Shown one piece after another: positions 8,528 through 15,213 of a DNA stretch of 40,955 bases. Under the pieces are notes generated by a model, which worked only from the letters and a program-made list of their open reading frames with translations, searched no databases and had not been told where the DNA came from. The first letter of the stretch is position 1. Each line of letters begins with the position of its first letter. Position numbers and translations under genes: made by a program. This DNA is from Prevotella sp. UBA3294. GTDB lineage: Bacteria; Bacteroidota; Bacteroidia; Bacteroidales; Bacteroidaceae. The stretch is taken from contig DETG01000066.1 of the NCBI GenBank assembly GCA_002361535.1, positions 1-40,955 on the forward strand. Direction: 5' to 3'.

Positions 8528-8848
8528 ATGACACAGGAAGAAAGAATAAAAATAGAAGAGAATATCGTAGATGTGATCAAAACGGTGTACGACCCCGAGA
8601 TACCAGTGAATATCTACGACCTGGGCATGATCTACAAGATCGATGTTCAGGATGAGGGTGATGTGGAGGTCGATATGACCTTCACGGCTCCCAACTGTCC
8701 CGCTGCCGACTTCATCCTTGAGGATGTGCGTACAAAGATCGAAAGCGTGGAAGGTGTTCATAATGTCAACGTCAATCTGGTCTTCGAACCCGCCTGGGAC
8801 CAGAGTATGATGAGTGAAGAGGCGAGGGTTGAATTGGGATTTGATTAG
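8528..8848 (+). CDS. MIP18/DUF59 family Fe-S cluster assembly factor (SufT/PaaD-like)
   Basis: Small cytoplasmic protein of 106 residues covering one MIP18 (DUF59) domain. Visible hallmarks are VYDPEIPVNIYDLGMIYKI, the DPE-x-P-x-N-x-x-D-L-G pattern near residues 20-33, and TAPNCPAAD near residue 58. That cysteine is the conserved one thought to take part in cluster handling. Relatives (SufT, PaaD, human CIAO2) help mature Fe-S proteins; the client here is unknown. The ATG lies only 6 bp after a strong -7 promoter box. A heptamer array and an inserted four-helix-bundle gene separate it from lpxH. Confidence 0.88.
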   Translation: MTQEERIKIEENIVDVIKTVYDPEIPVNIYDLGMIYKIDVQDEGDVEVDMTFTAPNCPAADFILEDVRTKIESVEGVHNVNVNLVFEPAWDQSMMSEEARVELGFD

Positions 8849-8849
8849 T

Positions 8850-9368
8850 TGAGAACTGAAAACTGAAAACTGAGAACTGAGAGGTATGATTACCTTCAGG
8901 GATTGTTATTATGATGATACTATGATGAAAAGAGATAGGAGTCTATTGCTTGACAAATCCGAATCGTTCAGTGGTAGGATAGTAAAGATGTATCAGTATT
9001 TAACATCCCAAAAGGGAGAGTATGTTATCTCAAAACAGGTTCTTAGAAGCGGTACAAGTATTGGTGCAAATATATCAGAGAGTAGGAATGCTCAAAGTAC
9101 CCCCGACTTCATTCACAAACTGAGTATAGCCCTAAAGGAAGCAGATGAAACCGTCTATTGGATCAAAAATCTGCATTATGGTAATTACATAAACGATAAA
9201 GAATATGAATCAATATATCATGATGCCAACGAACTTGTATGTTTACTTGTTAGTTCCATCAAAACCCTTAAAAGAAAGAACGGTATATCCATATAACAGT
9301 GGTAATTATATCTTTCTGTTTAATAGTGGTAATCATACCTCTCAGTTCTCAACTCTCAACTCTCAGTT
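8850..9368. mobile_element. Inverted-repeat-flanked four-helix-bundle cassette
   Basis: A perfect 23-bp inverted repeat (8872-8894 and 9328-9350) encloses one gene. Outside it the repeat continues imperfectly as two oppositely oriented heptamer arrays: AACTGAA/AACTGAG units at about 8850-8883 and CTCAGTT/CTCAACT units at 9341-9368. The left array starts at the stop of the DUF59 gene and the right array ends at the base before the lpxH ATG. The first codons of the inserted gene (Met-Ile-Thr) lie in the repeat. The arrangement recalls 23S rRNA intervening sequences, but here it sits between protein genes. Confidence 0.65.
8886..9296 (+). CDS. Four-helix bundle protein (23S rRNA intervening-sequence / S23 family)
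   Basis: A 136-residue helical protein. KSESFSGRIVKMYQYL, ISKQVLRSGTSIGANISESRNAQS and FIHKLSIALKEADETVYWIKNL match the well-known S23/IVS family, which forms a pentameric four-helix bundle and is related to the Avd accessory protein of diversity-generating retroelements. A cellular function is not established for stand-alone members. The ATG at 8886 lies inside the left inverted repeat; internal ATGs at 8922 and 8925 are more family-like starts. It is AT-rich compared with its neighbours and sits in inverted repeats between a DUF59 gene and lpxH, suggesting insertion. Confidence 0.88.
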   Translation: MITFRDCYYDDTMMKRDRSLLLDKSESFSGRIVKMYQYLTSQKGEYVISKQVLRSGTSIGANISESRNAQSTPDFIHKLSIALKEADETVYWIKNLHYGNYINDKEYESIYHDANELVCLLVSSIKTLKRKNGISI

Positions 9369-10133
9369 ATGAAAAATGTCTACATTTTAAGCGATGCTCA
9401 CCTCGGCTCGTGGGCTATCCCGCATCAAAGGATGCAGGAAAGACGATTGGTGAGGTTCCTTGATGACATCAAGCACAAGGCGGCTGCCGTGTATCTGTTG
9501 GGCGACATGTTCGATTTCTGGTATGAATGGAAATATGCCGTGCCGAAAGGTTATACCCGTTTCTTAGGGAAGATTTCGGAACTGACCGATATGGGCGTGG
9601 AGGTGCATTACTTCACCGGTAACCACGACATCTGGATGTATGGCTACTTGGAGGAGGAGTGTGGCGTGATTCTGCATAAGCAGCCGCTCACCACGGAGAT
9701 CTATGGCAAGGTGTTCATGATGGCGCATGGCGACGGACTGGGCGATCCTGACAAGAAATTCAAGTTCATCCGCAGGATGTTCCATAACCGTGCCTGTCAG
9801 CATCTGTTCTCTACTCTCCATCCTCGGTGGTCGATGTGGTTCGGACAGACTTGGGCGAAACATTCACGGATGAAGCGTGCCGACGGGAAGGAGCCGCCCT
9901 ACATGGGAGAGGATAAGGAGTTCCTGGTGCTCTATACCAAGGAGTACATAAAAACACATCCCAACATCGACTACTTCATTTACGGGCACCGCCATATCGA
10001 ACTCGACCTGATGCTGTCGAGAAAGGCGCGGATGATGATCATCGGCGACTGGATCTGGCAGTTCACCTACGTGGTGTTCGACGGTGAACATCTGTTGCTG
10101 GAAGAATACGTGGAAGGGGAGAGCAAACTGTAA
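9369..10133 (+). CDS. lpxH: UDP-2,3-diacylglucosamine diphosphatase
   Basis: Peripheral membrane enzyme of lipid A synthesis that cleaves UDP-2,3-diacylglucosamine to lipid X and UMP. It belongs to the calcineurin-like metallophosphoesterases. All metal-binding blocks are visible in order: SDAHLGSW (D-x-H) near residue 8, GDMFDFWYEW near 45, GNHDIWMY near 80, HGDGLGDPD near 118 and YGHRH near 200. The length of 254 residues is normal. The ATG directly follows the heptamer array that ends the four-helix cassette. With no promoter seen in between, it is probably transcribed from upstream or from within the cassette. It converges with the reverse transcriptase gene, about 30 bp apart. Confidence 0.93.
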   Translation: MKNVYILSDAHLGSWAIPHQRMQERRLVRFLDDIKHKAAAVYLLGDMFDFWYEWKYAVPKGYTRFLGKISELTDMGVEVHYFTGNHDIWMYGYLEEECGVILHKQPLTTEIYGKVFMMAHGDGLGDPDKKFKFIRRMFHNRACQHLFSTLHPRWSMWFGQTWAKHSRMKRADGKEPPYMGEDKEFLVLYTKEYIKTHPNIDYFIYGHRHIELDLMLSRKARMMIIGDWIWQFTYVVFDGEHLLLEEYVEGESKL

Positions 10134-10163
10134 CTTTTGCAAGTTGTCGAGGGCAGAACCCGA

Positions 10164-11387
10164 TTACGACACCACTTTGGGCATGGATTCATTCTTGCAG
10201 GCATAGTATTCATTTACCAGACTCCTGTAGCCTAACTGTTTGAGTTGGGCGTAGTCGGTGCGGTAGTTCGCCTTACTGTGCTTACCCGTGGCAAGGTAGC
10301 GGATGTTCTGTTGAAGATAGTGGTCGATCTCCTTCAAACCATCGGTCTGGTTGATGACGGGAAAGAACCACCTTGACCAGGTGAGTGTCTCGGGATCATC
10401 GCTCTCGAAGAATTTCCTGTTGAAGTGGTTGATAAGGCCCTTCATTGCCTTTTCGGGTGCAATGTGCTTCGTGTTGCGCCAACGAAGGAGTGACTTTGCT
10501 GCCCGTTTGATTCTCCCCTTCATCTTCTTCTTGGCCGCCTCCGAGATATCTATCTGGTGACCATGACATTTGAAGCCTAAGAACTCGTAGGCTTCATCGG
10601 GCGAATAGATCATTTCCTTATCGGGGTTCACCTCCAGTCGGTATTGCTGAAGATAGTGGGCCATCTGACACTTGTATCCCTCCAGTGTTTTAAGGTCGGG
10701 GGCAAACAGGATGATGTCATCGGAATAGCGGGCATAGACGACACCGGCATCATGGAAATGCTTGTCAATATCTTTCAGATAGACATTGGCAAGGAAGGGG
10801 GAGGTGGGTGTTCCTGCCATCACCCCATGACTCTCCAGAATCGTTTCCCCGTTATAGACAACGCGCTTGTCGGTAAGCATCTTTTCGAAGAAACGGAACA
10901 GAGGAGGGTCATCGGCCATCATCTCCTTCAGCATCGGAAGCAGGATATCGATGGAGATGGAATTGAAATAATCGTGGATGTCGAGTTTGTAAGCCCACAT
11001 CTTTTGATTGGCCACAGCCCTGTTGATCTGCAAGACGGCATCATGCACCTTCTTGCCTCGGCGGAACGCATAGCAGTTGGGGGCAAAAAAGTGATCGTAG
11101 TCATAAAGTCTGAAGGCAATGACTTTAAGTACCTTCATCGCCTCGGGCGCAAAGCTATAGACCACCCGTTTCTTGCCCGTGCCCATCTTGTTGACGATCT
11201 TCTTCGTGGGAATGCCCAAGCCGTCACCCTGCATCATTCTCTGTACAAGGTGAAGATACTGTTCCTTCTCTACGAAACGGTCGGCTTCGCGGAACTCATG
11301 CCAGGTGAAACGACCTTTCAGCAGTCGGTAGGCGATATACTCGTCCCAGACATCCTGTTGGGACAGCTGTGTGATGAGGCTTTCCAT
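10164..11387 (-). CDS. Stand-alone reverse transcriptase, class unassigned
   Basis: An RNA-directed DNA polymerase of about 407 residues. The RT palm is clear: KLDIHDYFNSIS with a catalytic Asp, GVMAGTPTSPFLANVYL, and YARYSDDIILFA, whose Y-x-D-D box reads YSDD, then EFLGFKCHG. The C-terminal 120 residues (ending YRSLVNEYYACKNES) are basic and helical and could be a thumb or RNA-binding part. No HNH endonuclease is seen, and no domain V-like RNA follows, so it is not a standard group II intron protein. The frame stays open upstream to an ATG at 11519; the start at 11387 is preferred because the extra stretch is dominated by inverted repeats. Possible classes are group-II-like, retron-like or a defence-associated single-gene RT; sequence reading alone cannot decide. 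Confidence 0.85.
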   Translation of the reverse strand: MESLITQLSQQDVWDEYIAYRLLKGRFTWHEFREADRFVEKEQYLHLVQRMMQGDGLGIPTKKIVNKMGTGKKRVVYSFAPEAMKVLKVIAFRLYDYDHFFAPNCYAFRRGKKVHDAVLQINRAVANQKMWAYKLDIHDYFNSISIDILLPMLKEMMADDPPLFRFFEKMLTDKRVVYNGETILESHGVMAGTPTSPFLANVYLKDIDKHFHDAGVVYARYSDDIILFAPDLKTLEGYKCQMAHYLQQYRLEVNPDKEMIYSPDEAYEFLGFKCHGHQIDISEAAKKKMKGRIKRAAKSLLRWRNTKHIAPEKAMKGLINHFNRKFFESDDPETLTWSRWFFPVINQTDGLKEIDHYLQQNIRYLATGKHSKANYRTDYAQLKQLGYRSLVNEYYACKNESMPKVVS

Positions 11388-11417
11388 GATAAAAAAAGAA
11401 AAAGGGGAGGATTTTGA

Positions 11418-11504
11418 ATCCGCAAAATTGCGGATCACGAGAGGATACCTTACCTTGCCAGCCTGCAAAACATGATGATAGGTAAGGCTGCCTCCTTTGC
11501 AGGC
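11418..11504 (-). promoter_or_regulatory. Structured leader upstream of the reverse transcriptase
   Basis: Two inverted repeats interleave. GCCTGCAAA (11461-11469) matches TTTGCAGGC (11496-11504), and CCTTACCT (11448-11455) matches AGGTAAGG (11480-11487). In RNA this order (S1, S2, S1', S2') can form an H-type pseudoknot. A third perfect 8-bp hairpin (ATCCGCAA / TTGCGGAT, 11418-11435) lies nearer the start codon, followed by a pyrimidine-rich stretch. It could be a template or guide RNA for the RT, or a translational control element. Confidence 0.5.
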
Positions 11505-11537
11505 GCAGTCATGCTGCATCCCCTTTTTCGATGTCTC

Positions 11538-12047
11538 TTATGCTAAGAATTTGCGGATGCGCCCAATCACGTAGCTCCTTTCGTTGGGCATCTGCGTGTA
11601 GAAGTTGATGTAGGGAAGGGCTAACTTCTCGGCATACATCCTCGCAATGAGATACTTCACATTTTCATCGTGACTGTGACCTTTGCCCAGCATGACTACG
11701 GCCTTAGCCTTTCCCTCAGCCTCCAGCACGAAGGTGTAGGGTTGGCCCCATTCGGCCTTGTAGGCCTGCGTGGGACGTGTCGTATAGAGCTGGGCTTCAT
11801 CGCTGACGAATCCAACGAGATCCGTCACGGGTACTTTCTCACGAATGCTGTATGATGAGAACTCGCTCCGTAGAATATCCCGGAAATAGGTTTCCCACTC
11901 AGTGTCGGTCTTTTCCTTTTCTGCAAATGTAGCTGCAGGACGTTCAACAGGTCGTGCCGGTCGCACTGGTTCTGCTTCCTTCTGCTGTTTGTCAAGATAG
12001 TCCTTGGCAACTCCCGCTAATTTCAATAAGATTTTTCCAAAGTCCAT
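11538..12047 (-). CDS. Hypothetical protein, 169 residues
   Basis: Not assigned to a named family. The N-terminus (MDFGKILLKLAGVAKDYLDKQQKE) is amphipathic and helical. A Pro/Arg/Ala-rich linker (about 27-45) follows, then a compact alpha/beta part (about 50-169) with YTFVLEAEGKAKAVVMLGKGHSHDENVKYLIARMYAEK. The Glu-x-x-Gly-Lys-x-Lys stretch followed by a hydrophobic strand faintly resembles a nuclease-like fold, but this is weak. The start at 12047 is preferred over an upstream ATG at 12107, because that codon overlaps the promoter at 12077-12108. It lies between radC and the reverse transcriptase on the same strand; co-transcription with the RT is possible, as no promoter was seen between them. 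Confidence 0.7.
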   Translation of the reverse strand: MDFGKILLKLAGVAKDYLDKQQKEAEPVRPARPVERPAATFAEKEKTDTEWETYFRDILRSEFSSYSIREKVPVTDLVGFVSDEAQLYTTRPTQAYKAEWGQPYTFVLEAEGKAKAVVMLGKGHSHDENVKYLIARMYAEKLALPYINFYTQMPNERSYVIGRIRKFLA

Positions 12048-12076
12048 AGTTTTCCTTTTTTTTAGTGAGTCGTCTG

Positions 12077-12108
12077 CAAATATACAATATTTTGGATTAA
12101 CTCCCAAA
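12077..12108 (-). promoter_or_regulatory. Promoter of the 169-residue hypothetical gene
   Basis: On the minus strand, TTTG (complement of 12105-12108) and TATATTTG (complement of 12077-12084) are exactly 20 bp apart. The expected start near 12070 leaves a leader of about 23 nt before the ATG at 12047. Confidence 0.7.
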
Positions 12109-12155
12109 CAAATTGTAAGATATTTTTTATTTTTATGAACTCTGGGAAGCGTTGA

Positions 12156-12845
12156 TCACAGTCGTCCTTGTTCATGATAACTGTAGTAAGCCCCGTCGGT
12201 AACCACGAGATGGTCGAGGAGGTAGATGCGCATGATGTCGCAGGCTTTCTTCACCCGTTCTGTTAAACGGTCGTCATCACGGCTGGGTGACGGGTTGTTG
12301 CTGGGATGGTTGTGGCAGAGTGCCACCACGGTGGCATTGCAGAGCAGCGCCTCCTTCAGGATGATTCGTATATCGACGGCAGTCTCGCTGATACCACCTC
12401 GGCTGATACGCACGGTCTTGATGAGACGGTAGTTCTGATTCATCAGCAGGATCCATGCCTCCTCGGTGGCGAGGTCTTGCATCATCGGGTGCATGTAGTC
12501 GTAGATGGCATTCGCAGAGTCGATGCGTTTACGCTCCTGCACCTTTTCCAATTGTCTCCTCTTCCCTAACTCACAGGCTGAGAGGATGGTGATGGCTTTG
12601 GCTTCGCCGATGCCGTTATACTGGCACAGTTCGTGTATGCTTTTCTTACCTAAGGTGTTCAGGTTGTTCCCGCAATCGTTAAGTAAACGTTTCATGAGAT
12701 CCACGGCACTCTCTTTGGTGGAGCCGGAACCGATCAGTATGGCCAGCAGTTCAGCATCGCTGAGTGCCTCTGAGCCATGCATGACCATCTTTTCTCGTGG
12801 ACGGTCTTCTTCTGCCCATAAGCTGATACTAAGTTTGTTTTTCAT
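12156..12845 (-). CDS. radC: RadC family JAB-domain protein
   Basis: A 229-residue RadC-type protein. The N-terminal part carries a helix-hairpin-helix-like region (SEALSDAELLAILIGSG and LCQYNGIGEAKAITI). The C-terminal JAB/MPN domain has the metal-binding motif H-x-H-x-x-x-x-x-x-x-x-D in CHNHPSNNPSPSRDD near residues 175-190. Despite its name, the family has no proven DNA-repair role. It is often found near mobile or defence genes, and here an RT gene lies downstream on the same strand. No strong promoter was recognised just upstream. Confidence 0.93.
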   Translation of the reverse strand: MKNKLSISLWAEEDRPREKMVMHGSEALSDAELLAILIGSGSTKESAVDLMKRLLNDCGNNLNTLGKKSIHELCQYNGIGEAKAITILSACELGKRRQLEKVQERKRIDSANAIYDYMHPMMQDLATEEAWILLMNQNYRLIKTVRISRGGISETAVDIRIILKEALLCNATVVALCHNHPSNNPSPSRDDDRLTERVKKACDIMRIYLLDHLVVTDGAYYSYHEQGRL

Positions 12846-12917
12846 TTGATGATTAGGTGAATAGTTTTCAATGGATGTTAGTTATGTCCCGAAGGATGGA
12901 GTGCTACAAGCAGAACG

Positions 12918-14000
12918 TTATTTGTAGAACGTACGTTCGAAGGCAGTGAACTCGTCTTGTTTCCTTACGCACCGTTTCCACCAGGCTTTGAGGAAACCGA
13001 AGCCGTAGCCCATGAGCTGGGTGAAGGCGGCAGGGATGGAGAGTAAGCCTACCCACAGACTCTTGTTGCGGATAGTGGAATCGATGAAGATGATGAGGCT
13101 GTAGAGGAGTAGGGGGAACAAGGCCAATACACAGAACACAAAGCCTACCCCTTGGTGCATGTTGTCAGTAGGACGGAGACCGTTGGCATCCAGCCACTCG
13201 CCTTGGATGTAAAGACCGGCTCCCACGAGGAGCAACAGCAGACAGCCGATGACGCCTAAGGTGAAGACGGTGGGCAGGAGATGTACAAGCTTCAGCGTAC
13301 CAGGGTGGCGCTTCGTGAGGTTGATACGGGCAATACCGCTGTTAAATACCTGACGATAGAATTTGCGGAAGTCCGTGCGCCGCTTGTGCCATACCCATGC
13401 TTCAGGAATCAGGCAGGTGTGGTGGCCTGCTTCCACGATACGGTAGGAGAAGTCGATATCCTCGCCGAAACGCATCTTACTGAAGCCGCCTAACTGCTGA
13501 TAGACATCGCGGCGGATACCCATGTTAAACGAACGAGGATAGAACTTGTCGAGCTTCTTCTTTCCTCCTCGGATGCCGCCGGTTGTAAAGAATGATGTCA
13601 TGGAATAGCTGATGGCTTTCTGCACTGGTGTGAAAGACGGATGGGAAGCGTCGGGACCGCCAAAGGCAGCCATGCTCTTCTCATTCCTCATACCACATTC
13701 CACACGCCACAGATACTCTTTAGGCAGAACGACATCACTGTCTAAGATGATGAGCCATTCGCCTTGTGAGCGCTCTGCTCCGTAGTTACGACTTTGTCCT
13801 GGACCGCTGTTCGACTTCATGAAATACTTCAAATCGAGTTGTTCTCGATATTTCGCGCAGACATCCTCGCAGGTTGTGGATGATCCGTCCTCCACGATAA
13901 TCACCTCGAAATCCTTTACTGTCTGCTCAGTCAGGCTTTGCAGCAGCTCATTCACTTCGTCAGGTCGATTGTAAACGGGTACGATAATGGAGTATTTCAT
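12918..14000 (-). CDS. Family 2 glycosyltransferase with C-terminal membrane segments
   Basis: A 360-residue GT-A enzyme. The nucleotide-sugar part is at the N-terminus: MKYSIIVPVYNRPDEV, VIIVEDGSS near residue 37, LDSDVVLP (D-x-D type metal site) near residue 88, and GEDIDFSYRI, the usual acceptor-side Glu-Asp motif, near residue 180. Three hydrophobic segments in the last 130 residues (LLPTVFTLGVIGCLLLLLVG, FVFCVLALFPLLLYSLIIFI, LWVGLLSIPAAFTQLMGYGF) anchor it in the inner membrane. It probably transfers a sugar in polysaccharide or lipid glycan synthesis; donor and acceptor are unknown. It lies between radC and efp on the same strand, separated from efp by a palindromic element. Confidence 0.88.
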   Translation of the reverse strand: MKYSIIVPVYNRPDEVNELLQSLTEQTVKDFEVIIVEDGSSTTCEDVCAKYREQLDLKYFMKSNSGPGQSRNYGAERSQGEWLIILDSDVVLPKEYLWRVECGMRNEKSMAAFGGPDASHPSFTPVQKAISYSMTSFFTTGGIRGGKKKLDKFYPRSFNMGIRRDVYQQLGGFSKMRFGEDIDFSYRIVEAGHHTCLIPEAWVWHKRRTDFRKFYRQVFNSGIARINLTKRHPGTLKLVHLLPTVFTLGVIGCLLLLLVGAGLYIQGEWLDANGLRPTDNMHQGVGFVFCVLALFPLLLYSLIIFIDSTIRNKSLWVGLLSIPAAFTQLMGYGFGFLKAWWKRCVRKQDEFTAFERTFYK

Positions 14001-14034
14001 AGGAATCGATCAGTTAATAATGGGTTGTTGAAAG

Positions 14035-14098
14035 GAGGGTGTGTCAAAATGAAATGTTGGTTCTGCGCAAAGCGCATACCTCATTATGACACACCCTC
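14035..14098. repeat. 64-bp palindromic MITE-like element
   Basis: GAGGGTGTGTCA at 14035-14046 is mirrored exactly by TGACACACCCTC at 14087-14098, and the match continues inward for about 6 bp with one mismatch. The centre holds TGCGC-aaa-GCGCA (14064-14076). The ends resemble transposon terminal repeats. The palindrome lies between efp and the glycosyltransferase gene, both on the minus strand, and could act as a terminator for efp. Confidence 0.65.
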
Positions 14099-14119
14099 AT
14101 CTTGATAGAGTTTCAAATA

Positions 14120-14686
14120 TTATTCTTTCATGCGCTGCAGATAACTGCCGTCGCGGGTGTCAACCTGTACGAGCTCACCTTCATCGATGAAGAGGGGAAC
14201 ACGGATCTCTACACCTGTCTCCAGTGTGGCAGGCTTGGTGGCATTGGTTGCGGTGTCACCCTTTACACCCGGCTCAGAGTGAGTAATGCGAAGAACGGTC
14301 TTCACCGGCATCTCTGCATAAAGGATGGTGTTGGTGTCTGCATCGCTCACCACTTCCACGATGTCGCTTTCCTTCATGAAGTCAACACCTGTGATAAGAT
14401 CCTTGGCGATGGGAATCTGGTCGTATGTCTCCTGGTTCATGAAGATGAAGTCTTCCCCTTCCTGATAGAGATACTGATAGGGGCGGCGCTCCACGCGGAC
14501 GTCTTCCAAAGCCTCGCCGATGTTAAAACGCTTCTCCAGAACGCGACCGCTCACCACGTCTTTGAGCGTAGTGCGCATAATGGTATTACCTTTTCCCGGC
14601 TTCACGTGAAGGAAGTCGATACAGAAATACAACTTTCCGTCCATGCGGATGCATGTACCTTTCTTGATGTCTTGTGATTTAATCAT
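14120..14686 (-). CDS. efp: Translation elongation factor P
   Basis: Binds between the P and E sites of the ribosome and relieves stalling at polyproline. The 188-residue product from the ATG at 14686 has the three-domain EF-P layout: N-terminal KOW-like domain (MIKSQDIKKGTCIRMDG), the loop KPGKGNTIMR with Lys32 at the tip where EF-P is usually modified, and C-terminal S1-like domains ending in VDTRDGSYLQRMKE. The longer open frame to 14782 runs past a predicted -7 box at 14729-14736, so the shorter start is used. It is divergent from rpmH. Confidence 0.96.
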   Translation of the reverse strand: MIKSQDIKKGTCIRMDGKLYFCIDFLHVKPGKGNTIMRTTLKDVVSGRVLEKRFNIGEALEDVRVERRPYQYLYQEGEDFIFMNQETYDQIPIAKDLITGVDFMKESDIVEVVSDADTNTILYAEMPVKTVLRITHSEPGVKGDTATNATKPATLETGVEIRVPLFIDEGELVQVDTRDGSYLQRMKE

Positions 14687-14728
14687 ATAATCTATGAGAT
14701 TGATGTAAATAATTTCAATTTTCGGGTG

Positions 14729-14736
14729 CAAAGGTA
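14729..14736 (-). promoter_or_regulatory. -7 promoter box of efp
   Basis: The minus strand reads TACCTTTGCACC, a full TAnnTTTG match about 43 bp before the ATG at 14686. The -33 element is not obvious. Confidence 0.55.
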
Positions 14737-14787
14737 CAATAAAAATAGAAAAAAGCATAAAAGTTTTGTGTAAAATTCGCATAATTC

Positions 14788-14818
14788 TTTGTTAATTCAA
14801 AAAATATGTGTACTTTTG
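14788..14818 (+). promoter_or_regulatory. Promoter of rpmH
   Basis: TTTG at 14788-14791 and TACTTTTG at 14811-14818 are 19 bp apart. Transcription should start near 14825, giving a leader of about 50 nt. Confidence 0.75.
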
Positions 14819-14874
14819 CACCCCAAATCGGAATGTAATCTGGGAATAATAACAAAAAATAAATACATAAAGCA

Positions 14875-15030
14875 ATGAAAAGAACATTTCAGCCGCACAA
14901 CAGGAAAAGAGTGAACAAGCACGGCTTCCGTGAGAGAATGTCAACAAAGAACGGTCGCCGCGTGTTGTCATCACGCCGCGCTAAAGGACGTAAAAAACTG
15001 ACTGTTTCTGACGAGAATCACGGAAAGTAA
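14875..15030 (+). CDS. rpmH: Ribosomal protein bL34
   Basis: A 51-residue, very basic protein of the large ribosomal subunit. [20 protein letters not shown] is the bL34 signature, followed by [22 protein letters not shown]. The last residues (TVSDENHGK) are a short extension typical of Bacteroidetes. It has its own promoter and a strong terminator, so it is a single-gene unit. In many bacteria rpmH lies by rnpA and dnaA near the origin; that context is absent here. Confidence 0.97.
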   Translation: MKRTFQPHNRKRVNKHGFRERMSTKNGRRVLSSRRAKGRKKLTVSDENHGK

Positions 15031-15056
15031 GTCGGTTGACAGGCAAAATCAACAAG

Positions 15057-15102
15057 AAAACAGGAAGAAGTAAGGTAAGCACTTTACTTCTTCCTGTTTT
15101 TT
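15057..15102 (+). terminator. Intrinsic terminator after rpmH
   Basis: A perfect 17-bp stem (15057-15073 with 15084-15100) with a 10-nt loop ends in six T. The upstream arm begins with A residues, so it may work in both directions. Confidence 0.9.
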
Positions 15103-15162
15103 GTACTTTGGGCTTCTCTGAGGATACTTTCACCCGACAATAAAAGAAAAACGATTTTTTTC

Positions 15163-15193
15163 TTTGTATTGTGCTCGTTTAATCGTATCTTTG
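15163..15193 (+). promoter_or_regulatory. Promoter of the PASTA-rlu-ddl operon
   Basis: TTTG at 15163-15166 and TATCTTTG at 15186-15193 are 19 bp apart, matching the consensus. The predicted start near 15200 leaves about 14 nt before the ATG at 15214 and rules out the upstream in-frame start at 15169. Confidence 0.75.
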
Positions 15194-15213
15194 CACTCAC
15201 AATCATAGTTTTT

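Noticed and set aside
10644..11417. 257-codon plus-strand frame opposite the reverse transcriptase
   Set aside because: A mirror of the RT coding sequence with no recognisable family pattern; the minus-strand RT motifs are decisive.
10164..11519. Diversity-generating retroelement, because an RT and an Avd-like four-helix protein are close together
   Set aside because: The four-helix gene is on the other strand behind lpxH and in its own inverted repeats; no template/variable repeat pair or variable target gene was seen.
10134..11540. Group II intron
   Set aside because: No maturase-endonuclease motifs and no domain V-like hairpin downstream of the RT stop.
14692..14782. Longer EF-P N-terminus with a hydrophobic extension
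   Set aside because: The extension overlaps the efp promoter region, and cytoplasmic EF-P has no such segment.
15169..15213. Upstream start of the PASTA protein
   Set aside because: It overlaps the promoter boxes at 15163-15193, so this part is not transcribed from it.
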